From Bacillota bacterium (GTDB taxonomy: Bacteria > Bacillota > Clostridia > Lachnospirales > Lachnospiraceae), in contig JAFADH010000165.1 in the NCBI GenBank assembly GCA_023424995.1, forward strand, positions 1 through 20,404: a DNA stretch of 20,404 nt, given 5' to 3'. This document shows, in pieces, positions 1 through 8,191 of this stretch. Each line of letters begins with the position of its first letter. Position 1 is the first letter of the stretch. The notes under the pieces were generated by a model. It did no database searches and was not told the DNA's origin. It was given only the letters and a program-made list of their open reading frames with translations. A program made the position numbers and the translations under genes.

Positions 1-18
1 CTTCGGAAATTTCACACC

Positions 19-36
19 TTATTCGATTATTTTCAT
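19..36 (-). other. Five-codon mini-ORF (MKIIE) with a strong ribosome binding site at the window edge
   Basis: An AGGAGG at 42-48 lies six bases before an ATG at 34-36, but the reading frame stops after five codons (MKIIE, TAA). It is 31 bases downstream of the acetyltransferase stop on the same strand. It may be a leader peptide, or the start of the next operon gene that is frameshifted here. The body of any such gene would lie outside the window. Too short to assign a function. Confidence 0.2.
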
Positions 37-59
37 ACGTTTCCTCCTATTAACGTATG
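34..59 (-). promoter_or_regulatory. Hairpin enclosing the ribosome binding site of the mini-ORF
   Basis: CATACGTT (34-41) and AACGTATG (52-59) are perfect 8-bp inverted arms. The 10-base loop carries the AGGAGG sequence and one arm contains the ATG. In RNA from the minus strand this would present the ribosome binding site in a loop and pair the start codon. A role in translational control is inference only. Confidence 0.35.
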
Positions 60-67
60 TTATATCT

Positions 68-661
68 TTATTTGTACCAATTCATATAAATTCTTTGATT
101 TAAACCTTTCAGCTTCGGGTACTTTTCGTTCTTCCGCTTAAACTCCGAGAAACCCAATTTTGTATATAGCCGGTACGCAGCATCATTGGTATCCGCTACC
201 TCCAGGATAAATTGCCTATACGGCAGCTCCTCCATGACATACCGGCATAATGCCGTACACACGCCTTTTCCGCGTGCCGACTCGCTTGTGGCTGCACATT
301 CAATATAAGCCGTATCCTCCGGGCAGGTTAACGGAGTATTGAATTCCCTGTTTAAAAGATAATATGCCATGTTCCCCATGATTAAGCCGAGACCGTTTAT
401 CATGGCAGTTTTGTTTATATGCATAGCACGCTGCCGGTTGTCAGAACAGGCAAGTATGCCTGCAATCGTTCCATCCATTTCGGCCAGGTAAAAAACATCC
501 GGGTTTAATGTATTCATAAATGCGGTTATCAGCTTTTCCCTGTCTTTGGTGAAAAATGATAAATCTTTATAATATCCGTCCGCAAAAACACTCGCCGCTT
601 CATAACGGACGTCGTATTCATAGTCTGCCATTCTTCTGATCCGAATACCTCTTTCGTCCAT
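68..661 (-). CDS. GNAT-family N-acetyltransferase
   Basis: A 197-residue protein with a GNAT fold signature. The acetyl-CoA binding motif A is at about residues 119-140, with R-G-K-G-V-C at 130-135 (the Q/R-x-x-G-x-G/A loop). A typical C-terminal motif B follows (NDAAYRLYTKLGF, 159-171). The family transfers the acetyl group of acetyl-CoA to an amine of a small molecule or protein; the substrate cannot be read from the sequence. The start is supported by AGGAGG at 671-676, nine bases upstream. It lies 62 bases downstream of the TetR gene on the same strand with no terminator between, so the two are probably cotranscribed. That fits a stress or drug-response unit in which the TetR protein controls the acetyltransferase. 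The family call is firm; the biological role is open. Confidence 0.85.
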   Translation of the reverse strand: MDERGIRIRRMADYEYDVRYEAASVFADGYYKDLSFFTKDREKLITAFMNTLNPDVFYLAEMDGTIAGILACSDNRQRAMHINKTAMINGLGLIMGNMAYYLLNREFNTPLTCPEDTAYIECAATSESARGKGVCTALCRYVMEELPYRQFILEVADTNDAAYRLYTKLGFSEFKRKNEKYPKLKGLNQRIYMNWYK

Positions 662-723
662 AAAGTGATACCTCCTTAATATAAGATCCTTACCTGTAAA
701 ATACCTGTATATTGCTATTTTGC

Positions 724-1320
724 TTATTTTAATAAGATTGCCATAATGTCCCGCACCTGAGGGGAGATGTATTTTTCTCCCAGAAACAGCTTCATATCTG
801 CCATTCCCTGTATTAACGAAAAATATAAAAGTGATAATTTATATGGATCACCTGCCTTAAATTCTCCCAGCTTTTGGCCTCTTTCTATTAATCTTGCAGC
901 GTTTTCATATAATAATAAATCACTCTTTTTGAATTCTTCCATCTGGGGCAATGCTTCTTTTTCCAATGTATACCGGGTGATCAGAAGAAAATAATCGGAG
1001 AGCTCATCGCTTGATTGTATATCCTTTAATAAATCAGATGTTAATTCGTTAAAAGTCTGAGCCGGGGAACCGTCGGATTCAAGGAATCGAATTGCCTTTG
1101 ACAGCTCTTCTATTGTGTTCTTCAGTAATTCTGCGAACAATTCTTCTTTGGTCGAAAAATGGCGGTAAATAAGGCCTGTGCTGATACCGGCAGTCTGTGC
1201 GATGTCCTTAATGCCGGTTATAGAAAAACCCTTTTGCGAAAATAACTTTAATCCGGCTTTCATAATCTTTTCTTTCGTTGCTGATGATATTTTTTCATTT
1301 TGTTCCTGCGTACGGGCCAT
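724..1320 (-). CDS. TetR/AcrR-family transcriptional repressor (start re-called at 1320)
   Basis: From the start chosen here the protein has 198 residues, normal for TetR repressors. The N-terminal helix-turn-helix is at about residues 34-53 (TGIKDIAQTAGISTGLIYRHF). The remaining helices form the ligand-binding and dimerisation domain, which is not conserved enough to predict the ligand. An in-frame ATG at 1368 would add 16 residues, but it lies inside the -10 element and the operator palindrome, so it cannot be the main start. The ATG at 1320 has AGGAGG at 1335-1340. The gene probably autoregulates through the palindrome at 1343-1378 and leads a two-gene unit with the acetyltransferase. The nearby ABC exporter operon, on the same strand upstream, ends in its own terminator. 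That operon could be a second target, but no matching operator is visible in front of it. Confidence 0.9.
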   Translation of the reverse strand: MARTQEQNEKISSATKEKIMKAGLKLFSQKGFSITGIKDIAQTAGISTGLIYRHFSTKEELFAELLKNTIEELSKAIRFLESDGSPAQTFNELTSDLLKDIQSSDELSDYFLLITRYTLEKEALPQMEEFKKSDLLLYENAARLIERGQKLGEFKAGDPYKLSLLYFSLIQGMADMKLFLGEKYISPQVRDIMAILLK

Positions 1321-1342
1321 ATAAGCTTTAAGCTCCTCCTTT

Positions 1343-1378
1343 ATATAATAAAATGAATCACAATTCATTTTATTATAT
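1343..1378 (-). promoter_or_regulatory. Perfect 16-bp-arm palindromic operator of the TetR gene
   Basis: ATATAATAAAATGAAT (1343-1358) and its exact reverse complement (1363-1378) are separated by CACA. The core TGAAT-N4-ATTCA is typical in layout of TetR operators. It covers the -10 box of the TetR promoter and the predicted transcription start, so bound repressor would block RNA polymerase. Confidence 0.8.
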
Positions 1379-1396
1379 TTTCCTTCGCTTTGTCAA
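1367..1396 (-). promoter_or_regulatory. Sigma-A promoter of the tetR-acetyltransferase unit
   Basis: On the minus strand a perfect -35 TTGACA (1391-1396) is followed after 18 bases by a -10 TAAAAT (1367-1372), five of six matches to consensus. The -10 lies inside the operator palindrome. Confidence 0.75.
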
Positions 1397-1500
1397 GATT
1401 TTTTACTTAACAGATCATATTGCGCTATTCCATAATCCTTTATAATTGCCGGCTTGTTTCAGTGAATACGCGCATATTGATCCGCTATCATAATGGTATT

Positions 1501-1536
1501 AAAAAAACCGCTATAGCCGGAAGAGGCTATAGCGGT
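1501..1536 (-). terminator. Rho-independent terminator of the three-gene ABC operon
   Basis: A perfect 12-bp stem (1507-1518 with 1525-1536, ACCGCTATAGCC and its complement) with a six-base loop is followed on the minus strand by seven T (1501-1507). It lies about 200 bases after the last ABC gene and insulates it from the TetR unit. Confidence 0.85.
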
Positions 1537-1734
1537 GATGTGAGCCGGTATTACAGAATAGAACTGAATTGATATTACAGCCGGGGGTCCCGCCCGTAAA
1601 CCGCTTAAAATTACGTCTTTCTTAACAGAGGTCATGGGAACAGGAAGCTTTTAACGGGAAGCCCTCAATGCTATCGTAAATGGATATGCGTCCGGTATAA
1701 TTATGGATGTGCCGGAGTTTTTATATGATTGGTC
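1537..1734. other. Non-coding stretch between ABC operon end and its terminator
   Basis: No gene is supported here. A plus-strand open stretch of about 35 codons near 1660-1765 reads like protein (for example NAIVNGYASG and DVPEFLYDW) but has no ribosome binding site or convincing start. It could be a remnant of a lost gene or chance. The stretch would be the 3' untranslated part of the ABC operon transcript. Confidence 0.3.
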
Positions 1735-3513
1735 TCAGCCCGCTGTTTCGAATTGGCTGTTATAAAGGCTGGCATAAAAACCGTTTCTATGGAGCAGTTC
1801 GGTATGCGTACCCTGCTCTATAATATCTCCGTCCCGCAACACGAGTATCCGGTCGGCATTTTTAATAGTAGACAGCCTGTGTGCGATAATGAACGATGTC
1901 CTTCCGGCCATCAGCTTATCCATCGCTTCCTGAATCAGGATTTCCGTTCGTGTATCCACCGAGCTTGTCGCTTCATCGAGTATCAGCATAGGCGCATTTT
2001 CGATCATGGCGCGGGCGATGGTGATAAGCTGCTTCTGTCCCGAAGAAATAGCCGCATTTTCATCCAGTACAGTATCATATCCCATCGGCAGGGTCTTGAT
2101 GAAATGATGGATTCCCACCGCCCTGCTAACCTTCACTACCTCCTCATCCGTGATATTTTCCTTGCAATAGATGATATTGTCACGGATTGTACCTTCAAAA
2201 AGCCAGGTATCCTGTAAAACCATACAGAACAGATCGTGAACGTTTTCACGGGTAAGTGCGGAGAGCGGTACTCCGTCTATCATGATTTCGCCCTGTCTGA
2301 TTTCGTAAAACCGCATCAGCAAATTAACCATTGTTGTTTTTCCGGCACCTGTGGGACCGACAATGGCAATTTTCTGCCCTGCTTTGACTGTGGCTGAAAA
2401 ATCATGAATGATCAGCTTGCTTTCATCATAACCGAATTGAACATTTTGAAAGATCACATCTCCCTTTACGGTGTTCAGTACAGTATGCTTGTCATTCTCT
2501 CCGGCAAGTTCTTCTTCTCCCAGGAAATCAAATACACGGCAGCTCGCCGCTCCGGCAGACTGCAGGCTGGTGGCAGCCTGCGCGAATTGTGTCAGCGGCT
2601 GGTTGAACAGCCGTACATACACCATAAAAGCAACAATAACTCCGAATGAAATTGTTCCGTTTATAGTAAGCACCGCTCCTGCGACACAGACGGCTACATA
2701 TCCGAAGTTCCCGATAAAGCTCATCAATGGCATCATCAGCCCCGACATGAACTGTGACTTCCAGGCATTTTTATAAAGACTGCGGTTGATGGATCGGAAT
2801 TCGTTCCGCAATTCATCTTCGGCATTATACACCTTGATTACATTATGACCGTTATAGACCTCTTCCACATGTCCGTTAATTAATCCCAGAAGCTCCTGCT
2901 GCTGTGTAAAATACTTTTGGGAACGTGAAATAATCAGCAGCATGAAGATAAAGCCTAAGAGTGACGCCCCTATGGCTACCAGCGCCATAATCCAGTTTTC
3001 AGCAAACATCATGATAACGGAGCCGAAGAATAAAGTGATGGCGGACACCAGATTACCGATGCTCTGATTCAAGGTCTGTCCGATCGTATCGACATCATTA
3101 GTCACACGGGATAAAATGTCACCATAGCTTGCGGAATCAAAGTATTTTAATGGGAGCCGGTTTATTTTACGGGAGATGTCGGCCCGCATGGTTTTTGACA
3201 CCTTTTGCGTGACGGTGGCCATAATAAATCCCTGTATATAGGAGAGGATTATACCCGCCGCATAGAAAGCGGCCAAAGCAAGGGTAATGTCTCCGATGAC
3301 TTTCATATCAATGCCGCTCATAAGGCCATTTGTTATGGTATCGGTCATCTCACTTAATTTATCCGGACCGGCCAGCGTGAATACGGTTCCTCCCGCCGCA
3401 CAGAGCAGAGCAATAATAACAGCAGGAAAATACGGTGTGCAATAGGAAATCAGCCTGCCCCAGGTTTCTGAAAAAGCATGCTTTTCAAAACTTCTCTCAG
3501 CTTCTTTACTCAT
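1735..3513 (-). CDS. ABC exporter half-transporter, catalytically complete ATP site subunit
   Basis: A 592-residue type IV ABC exporter half. An N-terminal six-helix membrane domain spans about residues 20-315, followed by a nucleotide-binding domain. The ATP motifs are Walker A GPTGAGKT (386-393), Walker B ILDEA with catalytic Glu514, and switch His545. The signature motif is degenerate (ISSGQ at 489-493 rather than LSGGQ). This is the exact complement of the partner encoded upstream, which has a good LSGGQ but lacks the catalytic Glu and His. The two therefore form a heterodimer with one working and one degenerate ATP site, as in LmrCD, BmrCD and TM287/288 multidrug exporters. The ORF overlaps the end of the partner gene by eight bases (ATGAGTAA) and its ribosome binding site lies inside the partner, so translation is coupled. 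Likely cargo is hydrophobic drugs or peptides, inferred from the family only. Confidence 0.92.
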   Translation of the reverse strand: MSKEAERSFEKHAFSETWGRLISYCTPYFPAVIIALLCAAGGTVFTLAGPDKLSEMTDTITNGLMSGIDMKVIGDITLALAAFYAAGIILSYIQGFIMATVTQKVSKTMRADISRKINRLPLKYFDSASYGDILSRVTNDVDTIGQTLNQSIGNLVSAITLFFGSVIMMFAENWIMALVAIGASLLGFIFMLLIISRSQKYFTQQQELLGLINGHVEEVYNGHNVIKVYNAEDELRNEFRSINRSLYKNAWKSQFMSGLMMPLMSFIGNFGYVAVCVAGAVLTINGTISFGVIVAFMVYVRLFNQPLTQFAQAATSLQSAGAASCRVFDFLGEEELAGENDKHTVLNTVKGDVIFQNVQFGYDESKLIIHDFSATVKAGQKIAIVGPTGAGKTTMVNLLMRFYEIRQGEIMIDGVPLSALTRENVHDLFCMVLQDTWLFEGTIRDNIIYCKENITDEEVVKVSRAVGIHHFIKTLPMGYDTVLDENAAISSGQKQLITIARAMIENAPMLILDEATSSVDTRTEILIQEAMDKLMAGRTSFIIAHRLSTIKNADRILVLRDGDIIEQGTHTELLHRNGFYASLYNSQFETAG

Positions 3514-5266
3514 CTCCGATCTCCTCCTTTGATAACTGTGAATAGGCTATTTCACGGTAGACCGGGCAGTTCTTAATGAGCTCCTCATGCCGCCCGATTC
3601 CCACAACATTACCTTCATCTAAAACCACGATCTTATTTGCATTACGGATGGTTCCGATACGCTGCGCCACGATGAACGTGGTAGCCCCCGACTTTTGCCG
3701 TGCCAGATCTGCCCGCAATTCCCGGTCGGTCTTATAATCCAGTGCGGAAAAGGAATCATCAAATATCAGGATCTCCGGCTGCCTGCAGACCGCTCTGGCA
3801 ATCGCCAGCCGCTGTTTCTGACCCCCTGACAGATTGGTGCCTCCCTGGGCAATGAACGCATCATAGGTATTTTCCATTTTTTCAATAAACTCTTTTGCCT
3901 GTGCGGTAGCTGCAGCCTGCTTGATATCCTCCATCGAAGGCGGCTTCCTTCCGGCATCGCCAAAGGCCACATTGGATCTTACCGTACCGGAAAAGATAAC
4001 GGCCTTCTGGGGTACATAACCGATTTTATTGTGCAGATCCTTTTGCCTGTATTCTTTTATATTCCTGCCATTGATCAGGATTTCTCCCTCCGTGGCATCG
4101 TAAAATCGCGGGATAAGGTTAATCAGCGTACTCTTACCGCTTCCTGTGGAGCCGATAAATGCAACCGTCTCACCTGATTCCGCCTTAAAAGACACATTGC
4201 GTAAAACATATTCGGCTGCGCCCGGATATTGGAAGCTGACATTTTTAAATTCTACCTCCCCCATAGTCCACGGTATCTGTGTCAGATTTCCGTCCGTAAT
4301 TTTGGGCTCGGTATCGAGAATCTCGTTGATGCGTCTTGCGGAAACCGCAGCACGGGGGAAAATGATGAAAATCATAACTAACATCATAAATGCCATTACC
4401 ACCTGCATGGCATAGGAGGAATAGACGATCATATCCGAAAACAGGCCGAGCTTCCCGGCCATTGCCGCACCATTGATGAGATATGCACCGATCCAATAGA
4501 TCGCTAAGGAAAGACCGTTCATAATCAGCATCATACTCGGCATCATAATTGCCATCAAACGGTTGGTGAACAGGTTGGTTTCGGTCAGGGCGCCATTCGC
4601 GGCTTCAAATTTTTCTTCCTGATAGCGCTCTGCGTTATATGCGCGGATAACACGGACGCCTGTCAGGTTTTCCCTTGTTACGCGGTTCAGATTATCGGTT
4701 AGCTTCTGTATGATTTTAAACTTAGGCAGGGCAAAGACAATCAGCACCAAAACCACCGCCATCAATATAAAAACAGCGCTGCCGGTAGCCACGGACCATT
4801 GCCAGTTCTTACCGGATATTTTTATGATTGCCCATACGGCAAGTACAGGCGCCTTGATCATAACCTGAAGCCCCATGGCAATAAGCATCTGCACCTGTGT
4901 AATATCATTTGTGGAACGGGTAATCAGGCTTGCTATTGAAAAGTGCCCGATTTCTTCCATTGAGAAGGATTCAACCTTATCGTAGAGGTCGCTTCGTAAC
5001 CGGTATGACAGGGCGGCAGCTATACGGGCGGCAAAGAAACCTGCTGTGAAGGCGGTTGCCAGACTCCCCACGGCACAAAGCAGCATATAGGCTCCTGCGG
5101 TCCATATGTCGCCCATCCGGCTGCCGGGTGTCTGTACCAGCCCGGTAATTTCCGCCATATAGTCCGGCAGCTTTAGATCAAGCCAGACCTGAGTGATAAT
5201 AAACGCAAGGCAAACTGCCGTCTGAACCCATTCCGTCCATCTGAAGCGTTTCAGTATTTTTAACAT
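3506..5266 (-). CDS. ABC exporter half-transporter, degenerate ATP site subunit
   Basis: A 586-residue type IV ABC exporter half with an N-terminal six-helix membrane domain (about 12-310) and a C-terminal nucleotide-binding domain. Walker A is GSTGSGKS (372-379) and the signature is a perfect LSGGQ (479-483). The Walker B catalytic Glu is replaced by Asp504 (IFDDSFSALD) and the switch His by Gln535 (VAQRIGT). These two changes mark the non-hydrolytic site of heterodimeric exporters. Its intact signature motif serves the working site of the downstream partner. The start has AAAGGGAA about ten bases upstream. It lies 45 bases after the MacB-like gene with no terminator between, so all three ABC genes are probably one transcript. 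The heterodimer assignment is firm; the transported compound is unknown. Confidence 0.92.
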   Translation of the reverse strand: MLKILKRFRWTEWVQTAVCLAFIITQVWLDLKLPDYMAEITGLVQTPGSRMGDIWTAGAYMLLCAVGSLATAFTAGFFAARIAAALSYRLRSDLYDKVESFSMEEIGHFSIASLITRSTNDITQVQMLIAMGLQVMIKAPVLAVWAIIKISGKNWQWSVATGSAVFILMAVVLVLIVFALPKFKIIQKLTDNLNRVTRENLTGVRVIRAYNAERYQEEKFEAANGALTETNLFTNRLMAIMMPSMMLIMNGLSLAIYWIGAYLINGAAMAGKLGLFSDMIVYSSYAMQVVMAFMMLVMIFIIFPRAAVSARRINEILDTEPKITDGNLTQIPWTMGEVEFKNVSFQYPGAAEYVLRNVSFKAESGETVAFIGSTGSGKSTLINLIPRFYDATEGEILINGRNIKEYRQKDLHNKIGYVPQKAVIFSGTVRSNVAFGDAGRKPPSMEDIKQAAATAQAKEFIEKMENTYDAFIAQGGTNLSGGQKQRLAIARAVCRQPEILIFDDSFSALDYKTDRELRADLARQKSGATTFIVAQRIGTIRNANKIVVLDEGNVVGIGRHEELIKNCPVYREIAYSQLSKEEIGDE

Positions 5267-5311
5267 AACAGTTCCCTTTCTAATAATAAGAATGGAGGAT
5301 CATATTGATCG

Positions 5312-7963
5312 CTATTCGGATCTCAGTGCTTCGACAGGGTCTTTCTTCGCCGCTATTTTAGACGGGAACAGTCCTGCGACAACGGTCAGAAGCATACTGA
5401 TCACGATCAGTCCGACCGCGCCGTAGACCGGCAGCGATGCGATGCCCGAGACATCCACAAGTCCTTTGATAATCAAATTGATGGGGATATTTAAAAGCAT
5501 CGTAATGAGAATACCCAGCGCACCTGCCACAAATCCGACAATGACCGTCTCAGCATTGAATACCCTCGATATGTCCCGCTTCGATGCACCGATGCTGCGT
5601 AAGATACCTATTTCCTTCGTGCGCTCCAATACCGATATATAGGTGATGATACCGATCATGAGGGAGGACACAACAAGCGATATGGCCACAAATGCAATCA
5701 GTACATAGGTGATGATGTTGACGATGGAGGTGACGGAGGACATCATAAGTGCCATGATATCGGTGTAGCTGATAACATATTCGTCCTTCCCTGCGTCCTT
5801 CTGCATCGTATTATAATCCCCGATATAGGCGGCAACACTTTCTTTTGCTTCATAGTCCTTCGGATAAATATTGATTGTGCTGGGATTGTTTATATCCACC
5901 ACGCCGAACAGAGCAAGATTATCCTCATAGGTTCCGGCATTACCGGCATCCTCTCTCATTCTTTCGGCAAACGCGGCAAGTACCTGTTCCTCGCTCATGG
6001 TTTGGATCATGCCCTGCATTTGTTCTTGTTCTTCCGCGGGCAGTGTCCGGATGTATTCATTGACATCGTCCATTGTCAGATTTTCAGTATAATTATCAAT
6101 ATCAAACGGCAGTCCGGTCAGCACATCCGTATCGGGATCAGCCTTTTGCTCCATGACAATTTCGGTATTGTTAATCTTATCAATTATATATTCTGTGAGG
6201 TCTGAACTGTACCCGATGGCTCCGCTGATGGATGATGCCGTTACTTCCTCATTTGGTCTGAGGATGCCCACGATTTTAACATCCGGGGCCTTTTCAATGA
6301 TAGATTTCATATAAGCTTCTTTACCGCTTTTATCTATCCACAGACCATCTTCTTTTTCATAATAATCCGTATTTAATACAAGCTTGAAGGAAAGATTTAG
6401 CAGCTCGTCATAAGTATAGCTGGTGGTTTCGGTAGCCAGATCGTCAATGCTCTCGCCTTTTTGGATCTTTTCCTGCATCTCCCTGAGGTTCGCCTGATCC
6501 AGTACACCTAGGGAATATAATACGGTATCACTGAGTTCATTGTTTTCATCCACCACAAGGACAACCTCGTTGTATGCAGAGGGCCAGGAACCTGCAAGAA
6601 CCTCATACTGTTTTTTCAGAAGAGTCTGGTTTCCGATCATTTCCGTCCATGTATCAGAATTCATAATGGACATTCCCATTGAGGCGCCGCCCATTGAACC
6701 CCCGCCCATGGGACTGCCGCCGCCCGTCATTTGGGAGAAGATATCGCTGGGATTTACCTTTAATACACCGTTTGAAGTATCTGCCCTGTAAATCTGCAAG
6801 TCAAGGTCATATCCATATTGAACCGCATTCGTCAGCTCGAGAATTTTATTGCCGGCATCGCTGTCCAGATAGGATTTGAACTGCTTTAAGTCATTTTTTG
6901 TAACCTGTGCCGATACGGATTTCATCATATCGGTCATAATATTACTGGAATACACTTTGTCTAAATCATGCGCATCGTTAGTGTCTCTATTGGATTGCAT
7001 CATAGTATTCATCATGCCGCCCATGTCCATTGTCTGTCCGGTAATCTGAATCGGATAGGTTGACAGGGTATCTTCCTGCATATTGCCGATATATGCCTGC
7101 ATACCGCTTGATAAGGACAGGATGAGGGCTATACCGATAATACCGATGCTTCCGGCAAATGCGGTTAAAAAAGTCCGTGTTTTCTTGGTCATCAGATTAT
7201 TCAGACTTAGTGACAGAGCCGTAAGAAAGGACATGGATATTTTCTTTTTCTTTTTTTTCTCTGATTCCTTTCCCTGCTCCTCATCATGACAGGGATTGGT
7301 GTCATCCGTGACTTTGCCGTCCAGCAGCCGGATGATCCTGGAAGAATAGGTATCGGCGATCTCCGGATTATGTGTGACCATTATTATAAGACGTTCTTTG
7401 GATATTTCTTTGAGGATTTCCATAATCTGAATACTTGTTTCGGAATCCAGCGCACCGGTGGGTTCGTCCGCCAGCAGAATATCAGGATTATTTACCAGCG
7501 CACGGGCAATCGCCACACGCTGCATCTGTCCGCCCGACAGCTGATTTGGTCTCTTATGGATCTGATCCTCAAGACCAACCTTGATCAATGCCTCGGTTGC
7601 CTTCTTCCGGCGTTCCGATTTTGAAATACCCGCCAGCGTCATGGCAAGCTCCACATTGGAAAGTACACTTTGATGGGGTATCAGGTTGTAATTCTGAAAG
7701 ACAAAACCGATGGAATTGTTACGGTATATATCCCAGTCAACATCCTTGAATTTTTTGGTGGATATCCCGTTTACCACAAGATCACCGCTGGTATACCGGT
7801 CAAGACCTCCTATGATATTTAAAAGCGTTGTTTTACCGCAGCCTGACGGACCGAGAATAGAAACAAATTCATTCTTGCGAAACTTAAGATCGACTCCCCT
7901 TAAGGCTTCTACCTTCATATCACCTACGGGGTACTGTTTTACAATGTTCTTTAACTGAAGCAT
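5312..7963 (-). CDS. MacB-like ABC transporter, fused ATPase and FtsX-type permease
   Basis: An 883-residue fusion. Residues 1-220 are a LolD/MacB-type ATPase: Walker A GPSGCGKT (38-45), LSGGQ (142-146), Walker B ILLADE with Glu167, and His198. A lysine-rich linker (about 236-241) leads to the first membrane helix (about 267-287). Then comes a large extracytoplasmic domain of about 450 residues and three C-terminal helices with the FtsX domain, ending in KDPVEALRSE. The extracellular domain contains unusual Met/Gly-rich runs (MGGMMNTMM; PMGGGSMGGASMG). The MacB family is mechanotransmissive: it exports or releases peptides, toxins or lipids rather than using a channel. It is the first gene of the ABC operon and is divergent from the two-component system, an arrangement typical of antimicrobial-peptide detoxification modules. 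The start has GGAG at 7974-7977. Its substrate cannot be inferred further. Confidence 0.9.
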   Translation of the reverse strand: MLQLKNIVKQYPVGDMKVEALRGVDLKFRKNEFVSILGPSGCGKTTLLNIIGGLDRYTSGDLVVNGISTKKFKDVDWDIYRNNSIGFVFQNYNLIPHQSVLSNVELAMTLAGISKSERRKKATEALIKVGLEDQIHKRPNQLSGGQMQRVAIARALVNNPDILLADEPTGALDSETSIQIMEILKEISKERLIIMVTHNPEIADTYSSRIIRLLDGKVTDDTNPCHDEEQGKESEKKKKKKISMSFLTALSLSLNNLMTKKTRTFLTAFAGSIGIIGIALILSLSSGMQAYIGNMQEDTLSTYPIQITGQTMDMGGMMNTMMQSNRDTNDAHDLDKVYSSNIMTDMMKSVSAQVTKNDLKQFKSYLDSDAGNKILELTNAVQYGYDLDLQIYRADTSNGVLKVNPSDIFSQMTGGGSPMGGGSMGGASMGMSIMNSDTWTEMIGNQTLLKKQYEVLAGSWPSAYNEVVLVVDENNELSDTVLYSLGVLDQANLREMQEKIQKGESIDDLATETTSYTYDELLNLSFKLVLNTDYYEKEDGLWIDKSGKEAYMKSIIEKAPDVKIVGILRPNEEVTASSISGAIGYSSDLTEYIIDKINNTEIVMEQKADPDTDVLTGLPFDIDNYTENLTMDDVNEYIRTLPAEEQEQMQGMIQTMSEEQVLAAFAERMREDAGNAGTYEDNLALFGVVDINNPSTINIYPKDYEAKESVAAYIGDYNTMQKDAGKDEYVISYTDIMALMMSSVTSIVNIITYVLIAFVAISLVVSSLMIGIITYISVLERTKEIGILRSIGASKRDISRVFNAETVIVGFVAGALGILITMLLNIPINLIIKGLVDVSGIASLPVYGAVGLIVISMLLTVVAGLFPSKIAAKKDPVEALRSE

Positions 7964-8033
7964 ATCTTTTCATCTCCTTTTGGCAGCCATTCTGTTTTTG
8001 CTGTAGGTGCATATTAACATTTCTCTGTCAACT

Positions 8034-8066
8034 GAACTTTAACCGAATATGAACTGAATATAAACT
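8034..8066 (-). promoter_or_regulatory. Tandem 11-bp repeats, probable response-regulator box of the ABC operon
   Basis: GAATATGAACT (8045-8055) and GAATATAAACT (8056-8066) abut head to tail, 10 of 11 identical. A weaker third unit, GAACTTTAACC, precedes them at 8034-8044 (7 of 11). Eleven-bp direct repeats, one helical turn apart, are the classic binding pattern of OmpR/PhoB-type regulators. Read on the minus strand they lie upstream of the MacB-like gene. A TTGACA on that strand at 8027-8032 has no good -10 at the usual distance, consistent with an activated promoter. Confidence 0.6.
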
Positions 8067-8087
8067 CGCTTTTTTTAATTGCCTGTT

Positions 8088-8121
8088 AGTTTACACTCCG
8101 TTCATATTGCCGTGATATAAT
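8088..8121 (+). promoter_or_regulatory. Inverted copies of the 11-bp box plus -10 element of the two-component operon
   Basis: AGTTTACACTC (8088-8098) and CGTTCATATTG (8099-8109) are each 9 of 11 matches to the reverse complement of the repeats at 8045-8066. They are followed after six bases by a perfect -10 TATAAT (8116-8121). No good -35 sits at normal spacing, so the repeats occupy the -35 region. This suggests that the response regulator activates its own operon. Confidence 0.6.
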
Positions 8122-8191
8122 GCAATCAAAATAACACCCGACAGAAGAACCGGAAGAAATGATATAAAAGAAATACTCGGAGGAGAACGGC

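Noticed and set aside
691..712. Two TACAGGTA-type repeats 11 bp apart between tetR and the acetyltransferase
   Set aside because: Only two short copies and no promoter beside them; could be chance.
1660..1765. Plus-strand protein-like stretch of about 35 codons after the ABC operon
   Set aside because: No ribosome binding site, no convincing start and overlap with the ABC gene end; may be chance or a remnant.
7241..7258. Run of eight T (poly-Lys codons) in the MacB-like gene as a phase-variable tract
   Set aside because: It encodes a lysine-rich linker that makes sense as protein, and a run of eight is short for a contingency tract.
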